Positions 36,857 to 49,300 of a stretch of DNA of 64,000 nt are shown piece by piece. How positions within the stretch are numbered: the stretch's first letter is position 1; each line of letters opens with the position of its first letter. Source of the stretch: Amaranthus tricolor (lineage: Eukaryota > Streptophyta > Magnoliopsida > Caryophyllales > Amaranthaceae); NCBI RefSeq assembly GCF_026212465.1, contig NC_080047.1, positions 35,964,988 through 36,028,987 on the forward strand, in the 5' to 3' direction. The notes below the pieces were generated by a model that made no database searches, was not told the DNA's origin, and was given only the letters and a program-made list of their open reading frames with translations. Position numbers and translations under genes: made by a program.

Positions 36857-37255
36857 TCTATCTATATAAAATATAATTCTAATTAGAGTCATGTTAGAAA
36901 TACGATGAATAACGTTAATTATAGGAAAGCGTAAATTATATTTTTTAAAGGAAAGATAAAAGCTTAATTCAAATAAAAATAAAAATAAAATAAAATATCT
37001 AAATATTAAGTAGAAACATCAAATATAGAAAAAGTTAAATTCGAGAAAGAAATAATTTTATTTTTAAACTCAACAAAATGATTTAATATCAATTAAATGA
37101 ATTAATTAATAACATTTTTATCATGAAATAAGGCCATAGTTTATTAATTATCAAATAATTAATAATTATGCTAAGAAAAATTATCAAAATAGTTAAATTA
37201 CTTTATATATGAAAAGTTAAAAAAAAACTCGTACATTGCACGGGTATTATACTAG
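36857..37255 (+). mobile_element. Possible short non-autonomous Helitron
   Basis: Begins TCTATCTATATAAAATATAA and ends with an imperfect hairpin CTCGTACATTGCACGGG followed by TATTATACTAG then T. The end fits Helitron structure (hairpin, CTAG, insertion before T). The base before the start is T rather than the expected A, so the left limit is uncertain. Confidence 0.4.
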
Positions 37256-39512
37256 TTAAATTAATATAATAGCATTTGTTTTAGTAGTAATTGTTATTAG
37301 TTAATGAATCTATGATTGAATATGATGGGGGTATAATGAGTGCAAATGTGCAATTGATTTGAGGCTGAAAAAACTGAATGAAACAAAAACTTTTAGTTTT
37401 ATTTCAATTTTTTTTTTTGAGTAATTATATTTTTTCTTTTTGGTTTGACTAAGTATGTGATTATTTTTTCAATCAAAGTGAGAAAGAAATTGTGAAAGTA
37501 TATATAGATGATTATTTCAAGATTAATCATTTTAAGTAATAACTAACATAAATGATCATTTTAAGTATAAAGCTCTCTTATAAAACAAAAGATTGAGAAA
37601 ATAGCAAAACAAGATTTGTCTCACATTAGTTGTGAAATTAAGCGTAAGTATATTGAGTATTCACTAATGAAAGTTAGTTTTCAAACATTCATTATTTGAT
37701 AAATTATATTGGTTATAAATTTGGTGAAGTTAGTCAATAAACTAATAATATTTTGAAAAACTAATACTTACTATAAAATTCTTGAAGTTTCCACTTATTT
37801 TTAAACAAAAATCGATTCGGATTTACATTAGTTCAGTTAAAAATCGATTTGGGAATATAAAAGTTGAATATTAGGTTTAATAATTTGGGTGAACTTGCTT
37901 TTAGCCAAATCCAGTTCGATTTCTTGCATAATTCGGGTCGGATATGACTCGGTTTGGTTAATATTAGGTTTGAGTAATCTTGATTAGTTATACGCCGATT
38001 AAAAAATCGATCGCAATATAAATTCAGTTTTCTAATTTTCAATTAACCATCAATTTTGGTGTAACTTTGATTTTAAAGTTGTCATTTTACTTGTTCTTAA
38101 AAACATATTTTAAAGTCGAATTATTACTAATTTCGGTTCAAATCTTTAGATCGTGTACATTTTAACAACTCTACTCAAATCCAGTGCATTTTGAAACCAT
38201 ATTCACTCTTTGGTTGCAAGTATCATATTTTTGTGACTTTTTTAAATAATAGGATATGACGAGTCAGGATATAATAGACTGTCACTCCCCCAAGTACATC
38301 CTACTCCTAGTAAATTTATCAGCCACTTATAAAAAGGTCGACTTTTAGTCCCGGTTCCTGTTCTACTCATTCTTTGTAATTTGAATTTAAATCTCAGCAA
38401 AGAGACGTTGCAAACTTTTTGTAACTATAAAATTACATCCTGCGTTTAAAATTTAATCAATGCTAGCTCTCCTATTGAATGCTACACAAAACCCAGTAGG
38501 CCAGAGTAGTATAAACGTTGCCCACCATTGTTAGGAAAGAGAAAAACAAGCACATTGAGATTTTGGAGAATCCTTCTTACATCCTATCATTGTAAGTTTT
38601 CATCACTTTTTCTCTTTAATTGAAATCGTATTTTCATAAGTGAAGTAATTAAATGTTGTTTTGTTGGTTAATTTGCTGAATTTGGGGTAATGTAGGGGAT
38701 GGGTTTTTGTTGATCATGTGATTTGTGAATGGGTAACTGTGGCTATTTTAGTTAGTAGAATGAAGCCAATTTGCTTAATTGTGAAGATGAAATTGATTTT
38801 CATTTCCAAATTATGCGCCTGTGTATGTGGGTGTTAGAAATCAAAATTTGTTGTTGAATCTTGTTATCTTTTAAAGATTTGATGAAAGGAATTCGTACTT
38901 TTAATAACTTGTCGATCCTTTTATTGACAAGTTATGCAATTTGTCGATCCTTATTTTAAATTGGGATTAATCGCTCTATTCTATAGATTAATTTTTACTC
39001 ACTAATCACCGTGATAGATGTAAAAAATGCAAATGAAATCCTAAATATGTTTCTAGACATTAATTAAAAGAGAGACTGTGAAAATTAAAATCAAATAATG
39101 ATAATAACGGTTTGAAAAAAATAATAACTACAAATAAAAATTACAACTTTATTCAATTAGATCTAAAATAAAAAAATGTAACTGAAATAATTGAGAAGAA
39201 AAACTTAACCATAAAGAAAATTACAGTGGATCCAATAGTTTAAAAACTTAAACCAAACTTCTTTTTTAGACAACTAATACTTGTCTTTCAAGTCTCTTAT
39301 TTTAAACCTAAATAATAAAAATAATTAATTAAAACTAAATAAATAAATAAATAAATAATTCATAGAAAATTAGAAAAACGATTTAAACATGTGAAAACAG
39401 AGAGTAACGATTCGTCACTTTTAGCGATGAATCGTCGCGTTTTTCTGGACTAACAAACTTCAAACGATTGTCATATCTTGCTCGGGTGTCAAACTCAGGC
39501 ATATGACGTATC
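37256..39512. other. Intergenic; possible leader exon near 38.5 kb
   Basis: No ORF of note. At about 38490-38608 a non-repetitive stretch ends CATT then GTAAGTTTTC on the plus strand, resembling a leader exon and donor, but the expected downstream exons are not visible before the hAT cluster. An (AAAT)n run lies at 39335-39357. Confidence 0.3.
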
Positions 39513-42500
39513 TAGGCATGGCCACAGTCCGGGTTGGGCCGGTTTCGTTTCGGTTCCACCCGGTTCCGGTTCCATTTGGAACCTATCGCGAATGGTTTCG
39601 GTTCCGGGCGGTTCATGAGGCGGTTCCAACTCGCGGGACGGGCGGGTCGGAACGTCGGTCTCATTTTTATTTTTCCTTTAAATATTTATATAATGTAAAA
39701 CTAGTATAATATTGCGGACGTACCTTTGATGATTACGTGATTATTAGCGAAATTCATTGCTTGTCAAGTTGTCATCGTTATTAAAATATTTACTAAAAAG
39801 AATGAAAAAAATAAATTAATAAGAAACGAATCAACGATAATGTCGATAAAGATGATTAATAAAAAAAAGGAGAAAATGGACTTGAACCTAGTACCCAAAT
39901 GAATATTAAGCTGCCTACGTATCCCGAAGGAATCAAAGTCCACGTAGTTCTTTGTCATACATTTTATTTGTAGTTGTTGAATGTTAATTTATCGTTGTCC
40001 GATGGATCCTATTCGTCTTCGTCTTCGACATCATCATCTGGTTGGTTAGATGCTTCCGCTGACTCTCCTCTTGATGATGATGCAGATGTCCATCATCATC
40101 CATGGATCATCATCATCGCCTTGATCATCATCATTCCTTAGTCCTTGTGTTCGAATCTCCGCTTGATCCCAATCTTTCTTGCAAACTCATATTTGAATAC
40201 TATGTGGAGCAAGACGAGATCTCTTTTCGTCCAAAACTCTTCTACCTGCACTAAAAGCAGACTCCGACGCAATTGTTGACGCAGGAATTGCAAGGATATC
40301 CTTTGCAATTCTCGATAAAATGGGAATTTTACAGATTTTTCTTTCCACCACTCTAAAATATTATAGCTACCTTGGTCTATTTCAAAGTGGTATTTAAGAT
40401 AACTTTCTAATTCTAAATATGAGGTAGAGGGTGAAGAAGAAGATGATCCTATAAAACTATCATCTTGACTCATTATATTAGCTATTACCGAATTATAATA
40501 AGAGGGATGTGCCGAAATGCTAGCACGCCTAGACGTATCGCGTTTTGGGTTATATACACTAGCGTAATAATCATAGAGTTCTGCTAAATATTTTTTACAT
40601 GTTTCAACATAATTATGTACATCATTAGGCGGGCGATCTAACGATTGGTAGTAAAATCCTATTACTTTAGTAAGGACTTCAGTTTTAAAACATGGGTCTA
40701 AAATGGTTGCAATTCCATAAATATAAGGAAAATCGGTAAAATATGTCTTCCATTTTTCCATCATATCTGCAAGAATCGGCTTCAAATATGGGTTAGTATC
40801 ATCATGCGTATGTTTAAGGAGATGATAAAAAATAATAATACACTCACTTATTACTAAGTGAACGTTCGGTTCATAAACATATGAAAAAATCTTAGTTGCG
40901 TGGTCATATGCTTCTAATATATTATGTACACCTATAGCTAATTCCAAAGTGTCATCAGCTATATAGCTATCTGTACACTCACTATACAGTTGTGTTATAA
41001 CTGGACGATAAGCTATCGCCTTTCTTAATAAATCGTTGGTTGAGCCCCAACGTGTAGGAGTATCCAATGACCAATACACTTTTTTTAGTTGATATTGGTC
41101 ACATAATTGTTTATATCGTCTCTTTATCTTTCCAATCCTAAGCCACTTCACTATATCTCTAATTGGTTTTAATAAATCGCTTAATTGTTTTATACCTGCT
41201 TGGCAAGATAAGTTAACTATATGCGCACAACAACGTATGTGTAATAAGCTACCCCCAAGGATAAAACTAAATGCAAGTTCGTTATACAAAAGTTCTATAC
41301 ATTTAATGTTAGCGGTTGCATTATCAATTGAACAACAAAATATCTTATCTAATAAGTTCCATTCTCTACATATCTCTACTAATCTATATTTTATGTTTTC
41401 ACCGGTATGTCTTTCTGGCATTGTCTCAAAAGCAATTATTCTTTTTTGAATAATCCAATTTTGATCTATCCAATGTGCTGTTACACACATATAAGATTCT
41501 AAATGTGGGGAGCAGACCAAATGTCAGTTGTTATGCTAACCCTACCATTAAAAGATTTAAACATTTCAACTAATTCATAACGCATTGATTCATATAATTT
41601 AATTGTGCGTCTTTTAAGAGTGCTCCTAGGGATTGCTCTATATTGTGGTTGCAAAGTTTTTCTTGTGTAACGCTCGTATGCTCTACTTTCACCATGGTTA
41701 AATGGAAATTCATTACAAATTACATACTTAGAAAATTCATCAATCATATCATTACGATTATATCTAAAAGGCATACCTGTGCTGCGAATGTCCCACTGTG
41801 TCTGTCGGCTTCCACTTGTGGTCCCGCTGCCGCTTGCTGCATGAGTTTCTTTTGTGATTCCATGCTTCTTTGCAAAATGTTTGTTAAAAGATCCCGCACC
41901 ACCACCTAACACGTATTAACAAAACACAATAAATAAATTTTTATAATATATGAATATATAATGTATGTATAAAAAACTCAAAAAAGTATTTACTTCTGGC
42001 GAAACTGTATGAAACTAAGGGCTTTACTCCTTGACTTTCACAAATTTGACAAGTGCATAATATATTTGGATTGTCGGTTGGTTCTTTTGTGAAATACGAC
42101 CAAACATGCGAAACAGCTCTACCACTAGGAGGTGGCATTGCCGGAAAAGGTTGTCTTACTGGTTCATCTTCATCTAAATAAATAATTTAAAATTATAAAA
42201 CTATAATTAAATAAATAAATAATATAAAATTTAATTAATTTGAAGAATAAAATTATAAAACTAACCGTTTGGAAATTGACTCGTTTACCACGAGCTTTTC
42301 TTTGTTGTTGTTGTTCTCCTTGTTCTTCATGTGATCTTGTTGATGACTGTCGAGATATATGTATCCCAATAGGGGTCGTTGGTTCCTCTTCTTGTTCTTC
42401 TTCTTCATCAATTTGTATTTCTCTTTCCACTTCTTCTGCATAATTATGTAATTCTGGGTCGTACCCTTCTTTGGTTCATAATTATAATTACTAATAAAAG

Positions 42501-43141
42501 GTGTTGTTGATACCGACGGAGTAGAAGTAACCTTTCTTTTGGAGGAGCTGGAACCTCCCAATGATTTTGCTACTTTAGTAACTTTTTTTGAGGCTTTTTT
42601 AAAAAATGAAGACATGATTGATAATATTGAAATAATAATAGAATTAAGAAATAAATAAATAATTAATAAACTAATTATGTAATTAACTAAATTAAGAAAT
42701 AATTTAAAGACTAATTATGTAATTAAGAGAATAATTGCGTAATAAAAGAATTAAGTAGAGAGAGTAGGAGAAGAGATGAGTTGTGAATGAAAATGATTGA
42801 AAGTGGTGGGTATTTATAAAAAAAATTGCAACGGCTAGTTTTTCACGGTTCCGGTTCCATGGAACCGGTGGGCCGGTTCACCCGGACCGGTCCCGGTTCC
42901 GGTTCCATGGAACCGTTGGACCGGTTCAACCAGACCGGTCCCGGTTCCGGTTCCAAACCGCGGTTTTTAGGTCCGGTTCATGAACTTTTTTTCCGGCGGT
43001 TTCACGGTTTCGGAAACTTTTTTTCCAGCGGTTTCACGGTTCCGCGGTTCGGGGCGGTTTGGAACCTGTCGCAAATGGTTCCGGTTCCAAGCGGTTCGGG
43101 ACCGGTTCGGTTCCGGGTAACCCGCCCCGTGGCCATGCCTA
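39513..43141 (-). mobile_element. hAT element, copy A (BED-finger family)
   Basis: Ends TAGGCATGGCCAC at 39513 and the inverse GTGGCCATGCCTA at 43129-43141. GC-rich subterminal zones made of CGGTTCC-type repeats lie at both ends (39540-39610, 42833-43130), sharply different from the AT-rich interior. The transposase lies on the minus strand. The 8-bp flanks (GACGTATC and GGTCCGGT) do not match, so one side has probably been rearranged; the right flank is itself hAT sequence. Confidence 0.88.
40138..42615 (-). pseudogene. hAT transposase (BED finger, copy A), three frameshifts
   Basis: The most complete copy of the family. Exon 1 is 42615-42266 (MSSFFKKASKKV, basic and Ser-rich), exon 2 is 42173-41994, and exon 3 runs from 41905 to the end. 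The BED finger spans the exon 2-3 join: VWSYF, CTCQIC, then HFAKKHG. The catalytic region has ITTDIWSA, and SIDNATAN follows. The C-terminal dimerisation region (WWKEKS, then IASESAFSAGRRV and LDEKRSRLAPH in the restored reading) is present. Breaks: a frameshift at about 42464-42474, one base lost at about 41500-41510, a shift at about 40311-40330, and a TGA at 40190-40188. It is related to RICESLEEPER-type plant hAT proteins. Recently dead; not functional as read. Confidence 0.9.
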
Positions 43142-45591
43142 GGTCCGGTCCACCCGCACCGGTTTCACTTCCGGCCCGCGGTTCTTAGGTCCGGTTCAAG
43201 CAGTTTTTTCCGGCGGTTTCACGGTTTAAAATATGTTAAACTCAAAAATTTATAGACTATTAGAGTTAAGTTATATTTACACTATGTTTTTTAATAAGGA
43301 AAAATTGTCCAGAATAATCTCATCTAGTGCTCATCTGCTGTGAATAATCTCCACTATTGATTATTTCTAAGTAATTCAACCTTTGTATATTATTTGCTAA
43401 CAACACTCTTTCCATGATTGATGAATTTTCTAAAAATGTGATTTTTAATGAGTTGCCATTTAGCCATGGTGAAAGTCTAGTATTACACTAGAAAAACATT
43501 GCAACCACAATGTAGAGTAATCTCTAGGAACACTCTTAAATGACGCACAATAAAATTAAATGAATATAAGCGCTATGAATTAGTAGAAATGTTTAAATCT
43601 TTTAATGATAGGGTTAGCATAATAATTGATATTTGGTCTGCTACTCTATATTTAGATCCTTATATGTCAGTAACAGCACATAGGATAGATCATAATTGGT
43701 TTATTCAAAAAAGAATAATTGCTTTTGAGTTAATGCTCGAAATACTGATTTGTAAAAAATATTGATCAATAGAGATTTGTAAAAAATGGAATTTGTTGGT
43801 TAAGATAATTTGTTCTACCGATAATGCAACCGCACATTGAATGCGTCGAACATCTGTATAACGAACCTACATTTAGTTTTATCCTTGGGGGTAATTATTA
43901 CACGTACGTTGTTGTGCTCATATAGTAAACTTATTTTGCCAAGCAGGTTTAAAACAATTAAGAGATTTATTAGATCTCATTAGAGACATAGTGAAGTGGC
44001 TTAGAGTTGGACAAGTAAAGAGAAGATATAAGTAATTATGTGACCATTATCAACTTAAAAAAGTGTATTGGTTAATAGATATTCCTACACGTTGGGGCTC
44101 AACCCACGATTTATTAAAAAAAACGATTGATTATTGTCCAGTTATAACACAACTTTATAGTGAGTGTACAGTAGCTATATAAGTGATGACACACGGGAAC
44201 TAGCTATAGGTGTACAGAAAATATTAGAAGCGTATGACCACGCAACTAAGATTTTTTCATATGTTTACGAACCAAACGTCCACTTAGTAATAAGTGAATG
44301 TATTACTATTTTTTATCATCTTTTTAAACATTCGCATGATGACTAACACATATTTAAAGCCGATTCTTGTAGATATGATTGACAAGTGAAAGACATATTT
44401 TACTGCTTTTTCTTTTATTTATGGAATTGCGACAATTTTAGACCCATGTTTTAAGACAGAAGTCCTTACTAAAGTAATTGGATTTTACTACCAATCATTA
44501 AATTTCCCGTCTACTGATGTACATAATTATGTTGGAACTTGTAAAAAACTTTTAGCAGAACTTTATGTTACTATGTAGTGTATATAACCCAAGTCGCGAT
44601 ACGTCTAGGCGTGCTAACGTCTCGACACGTCCCTCTTATTATAATTCCGTAATAGCTAACATAATAAGCCAAGGTGATAGTTTTGTAGGACCATCTTCTT
44701 CCTCACCCTCCGCTTTATATCTAGAATTAGATAATTATCTTAAACATCACTTTGAAATTGACCAAGGTAGCTACAATGTTTTAGAATGGTGGAAAGAAAA
44801 ATTTATAAAATTTCCCATATTATGGAGAATTGCAAAGGGTATCCTTGCAATTTCTGCTTCTACGATTGCGTCGGAGTCTGATTTTAGTACAGGTAGAAGA
44901 GTTCTAGATGAAAAGAGATCTCGTCTTGCTCCACATACTATTCAATATGTGTTTGTAAGAAAGATTGGGATCAAGCGGAGCTCCGAATATAAAGACTCAA
45001 GAACGATGATGGTCAAGACGATGATGATGGATACATCTGCATCATCGTCAGGAGGAGTTTCAGCGGAAGTATCTAAGCTACAAGATGATGATGACAAAGA
45101 CGAATAGGATCATGAATATCGGACAACGATCAATCAACATTCAATAACTACAAATAAAAGGTATGACAAAGAACTACGTGGGCTTTGATTCCTTCGGGAT
45201 ACGTAGGCAGCTTAATATTCCTTCGGGATACTAGGTTCAAGTCTATTTTCTCCCTTTTTTTTTATTAATCATCTTTGTCGTTTCTGTTTAGTAAATATTT
45301 TAATAACAATGACAAGCAATGAACTTCGCTAATAATCAAGTAATCATCAAAGGTTCGTCCGCATTATTATTGTATTTTTATATTATATTTAAAGAAAAAA
45401 TAAGAATGGAACCGATGGTCCGGCCCGCCTGACCCGGGAGTTAGAACCGCCTCATGAACCGCCAAGGAACCGTTTGGAACCGCCCGAAACCGGAGCCGAA
45501 ATTGGAAACGTTCGAATCAGGTTCCAGATGGAATCGGAATCAGGTGGAACCGGAACCGGAACCGGAATCAAAACGGAACCTGCCTAACCCG
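43142..45591 (+). mobile_element. hAT element, copy B (same family, inverted)
   Basis: Plus-strand copy adjoining A. A remnant of the CGGTTCC-rich subterminal zone at 43142-43225, transposase relic to 45107, then a stretch (45180-45590) matching the left side of A in inverse orientation (CTTCGGGATACGTAGGCAGC) and ending CGGAACCTGCCTA. The left end is incomplete and the N-terminal exons are missing. Confidence 0.75.
43420..45107 (+). pseudogene. hAT transposase relic, copy B
   Basis: Matches residues of copy A from DEFSK onward but lacks the BED finger. Recognisable parts are DIWSA near 43630, the stretch TRELAIGVQKILEAYDHATK near 44200, and a 180-codon frame at 44565-45107 with YNSVIANIISQGDSFVG, WWKEKF, TIASESDFSTGRRVLDEKR and LAPHTIQ, the dimerisation region. 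Stops and frameshifts are scattered through the first kilobase. Confidence 0.85.
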
Positions 45592-45599
45592 GATATGTA

Positions 45600-45702
45600 A
45601 TAACCTTTTTTAACAGATCATGAGTCGAGCTCTAATGTGTCTGAGTATCTAATGACCAATATACCTTTTTAAGTCCATAATCGTCACATAATTGTCTATA
45701 TC
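45600..45702 (-). mobile_element. hAT copy C, left fragment
   Basis: Minus-strand transposase relic (TATGTAATAACC through GTCACATAATTGTCTATATC) that continues, after the 12.5-kb CACTA insertion, at 58192. The joined order matches copy D at 63140-63270 read in reverse. The last three bases, ATC (45700-45702), are the CACTA target duplication. Confidence 0.8.
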
Positions 45703-45960
45703 CACTAGTAGAAAAAACCTCGTTTGCTGCGGTTTTTTGGCCATTTTTGGCTGCGGTTTTGGCCCCCAGCAATAGTGATAGCAGCAAATGTCCTACTTTA
45801 AATGCTGCGGTTAAAAACCGCAGCAAAAAAGGGAATTATTTGCTGCGGTTTTCACCGCAGCAAATAAGAAGGGGTATTTGCTGCGGTCAGAGGCGAAACC
45901 GCAGCAAATAAGGAGGGCATTATTTGCTGCGGTTTTGCCTCTGACCGCAGCAAATACTTC
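45703..45960. repeat. CACTA left subterminal repeat zone
   Basis: At least eight copies of TGCTGCGGT or its complement ACCGCAGCA, many as head-to-head pairs (TGCGGTTTTCACCGCA) that can form hairpins. In CACTA elements such motifs are the binding sites for the element's own DNA-binding protein. Confidence 0.85.
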
Positions 45961-46114
45961 TATTTTTTTTCTTTTTTTGTTTTATCCTTATAATAATCCA
46001 ATAATAATACAATGTAATAACAGTGATTAATCCAATGATAATCACAGATAATCAACAATAATCTCTTTGTAATAATAAACTCTCGCTCGTATATATAATA
46101 TAATATTATGTACG

Positions 46115-46350
<236 letters not shown>

Positions 46351-46396
46351 ATATACATGAAAGTCCTAAAAAATAATCTATACTAATTACAATTTA

Positions 46397-49300
46397 TCAA
46401 GGACAAATATTAGCAAGATACGCGGCAATCTTGTCTTTTAATTCGCGCATCTCTCCACTTCTCAAAGGGTGTGTTTCTCTTGGAATGTCGTCTAAAACCT
46501 ATAATATAATATAAAAATAAAAGATTAATATATAAACATTAGATTTTACTAATAATTATTTAAGAACGTAACAAATACTTACGACATCTATATTTTCGAC
46601 TTCAAACTCCTTCACAGATTTTATAATATCGTTCATGTACTTCAGCGCGTAGTAGCAGCATTCAACGGAAGAAGAACGTTGATGAAAGCACTAAGAGAAA
46701 ATAGATGTTAGTGTCAAAAACGGTTAAAAACGCATAAAATCGCAACTTAATACATAATTTCTAGCATATGACTACGATTTTCAATTCTAACCACTTCAAC
46801 ACAATAATATATACCAAAAAGTGTTGTGTGCCAAGTTTCGTGCATAACAAACCAAGTTTGAGCTACTTTACGCGCGAAATTGACAAAAACGCTTAAAAAC
46901 GCATAAAATCGCAACTTAACACGTAATTTCTAGCATATGACTATGATTTTCAATTCTATCCACTTCAACACAATAATATAAACTAAAGAGTGTTGTGTGC
47001 CAAGTTTCGTGCAAATCTGATACAAATGTGGTTGTATGAAATGAAGATACCAAAGGAGCCCACACAAGGTTGCATACAGACCTCACGACACAACAGCAAA
47101 CTGGTGACCAGACCACCTTGCACGACACGTGGAGACTAAACCTATGCATCCAGGACCTAGCCTAAGTGGAAATGGAATCTCGGTACTTGGATCTAGCTAT
47201 CAAGGTCCTTAAACCATTCTAACAATCCCCGTGGACTCCTAGAAGCTGAGCTGAAGGAGGGCTGCTGGACAGTTTGCTAGATCAGAATTGTCTAATTGTT
47301 TGTGGTTGTTTCGTGTTCTTTTCATGATCATTTGTAGTTTTTGTCTGTGTCATTAACCAAAGCTTCCGCACAACATTAATCCTTGCATAACCAAGGCCTT
47401 AATCAGCCCCGGTTTCGCATCAAAACTAAGTTTGAGCTACTTTATGCGCAAAAGTGTTAAAAACGTTTAAAAACGCATAAAATCGCAACTTAACACATAA
47501 TTTCTAGCATATGACTACGATTTTCAATTCTAACAACTTCAACACAATAATATATACCAACTAGTGTTGTGTGTCAAGTTTTGTGCAAAACAAACCAAGT
47601 TTGAGCTACTTTACGCGTGAAAGTGCAAAAAACGGTTAAAAACGCATAAAATCGCAACTTAACACGTAATTTCTAGCATATGACTATGATTTTCAATTCT
47701 AACCACTTCAACACAATAATATATACCAAATAGTGTTGTGTGCCTAGTTTCGTGCATAACAAACCAAGTTTGAGCTACTTTACACGCGAAATTGACAAAA
47801 ACGCTTAAAAACGCAACTTAACACGTAATTTCTAGCATATGACTATGATTTTCATATCATCCACTTTAACACAATAATATATACCAAAGAGTGTTGTGTG
47901 CCAAGTTTCGTGCAAATCTGATACAAATGTGGTTGTATGAAATGAAGATACCAAAGGAGCCCACACAAGGCTGCATACAGACCTCACGACATAGCAGCAA
48001 ACTAGTGACCAGACCACCTTGCACGACACGTGGAGACTAAACCTATGCATCCAGGACCTAGGCTAAAGTGGAAATGGAATCTCGGTACTTGGATCTAGCT
48101 ATCAAGGTCCTTAAACCATTCTAACAATCCCCGTGGACTCCTAGAAGCTGAGCTGAAGGAGGGCTGCACACAAGGCTGCATATAGACCTCACGACACAAC
48201 AGCAAACTAGTGACCAGACCACCTTGCTCGACATGTGGAGACTAAACCTATGCATCCAGGACCTAGGCTAAAGTGGAAATGGAATCTCGGTACTTGGATC
48301 TAGCTATCAAGGTCCTTAAACCATTCTAACAATCCCCGTGGACTCCTAGAAGCTAATCTGAAGGAGAGCTGCTCGACAGTTTGCTAGATCAGAATTGTCT
48401 AAGTATTATGTGTTTAGATGCAAGGGAATTAATCAAAGCAGTCTGAATGTATGCTCTGACGTCATCTGGATCATTTACACATTTACTACCCGAAATCGAC
48501 TCAGGACAAAACCATCCAATTTTTATTGGAGGTTCACAAGAATTTAGCTCCTTGTAAGCCGCACTAAACTCACAAATAAGAAAATTTTGTTAGTAATTCG
48601 GTTATTAAAACAATTAAACAACAATGCCTAACTTGTTGAGCATCTCTCCTCTCAAAAATTGCCCGATGTCACTAGGACCAATAATTACAAACGGGCTCTC
48701 TAAAAAGCAGTATTGCTCCTTCAGCAGGTTCAGAATGAGTGGGTCCTTCTCACGTATGCGAGATGCACAATAATGCAGCCATTTGCAATCTTGAGAGAGA
48801 TCTTTTAGCTCATCATCAGTCAATATTGGAGTGCTTGGCATCAACTTTGACCCAGTTGACACCTTTGCTGAGGAATCGACCTCTCTCAAAGATCCCTTTG
48901 GACTCTTTTGCTATTTCAATTTATACAATTAAATTAGTGTGAGCATGCAATTAAAAAAATAAAAAAATAAGGTACAAATGATTCTTACCATGTTAGTGAA
49001 TCGGACCCAAGCATATGACCATGTGATGAAACTACCTAGAGCGTGTGAGAGTTTCTCAAGGCTCCATGCTGGCATTGGAACCGGGAGTGAGAAATCTTCA
49101 AACTCCTTTACAATAGTTTCCACGACCACACTGATGTGGCCACTTGTAACAGGCATTGAATGCACTGTTTGGCTCTCTTTGTTTGGCTGGGCCACACCAT
49201 ATGCAACCACAGTTAAGTTGCCATCACTAGCAACACCTAACTGAGGCAGCAAAAGAGAACAAGGAGTTGCCTCCTGAAAATTGTGTCGTTTTGTATAATA

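Noticed and set aside
39505..43149. 8-bp target duplication around hAT copy A
   Set aside because: Flanks GACGTATC and GGTCCGGT do not match, also when the ends are shifted by a few bases.
42826..43188. 120-codon Gly/Pro/Arg-rich frame
   Set aside because: It is a translation of CGGTTCC-type subterminal repeats of hAT copy A, crossing the element end.
46916..48050. Two similar frames of about 75 codons (starting MHRFSLHVSCKVVWS) in the repeat array
   Set aside because: They are copies of one repeat block; similarity reflects the tandem repeat, and neither has a start context or family match.
46700..48410. CRISPR-like regular repeats
   Set aside because: Units are of about 170 and 260 bp, unequal and adjoining, without unique spacers, in a plant transposon; a tandem array explains them.
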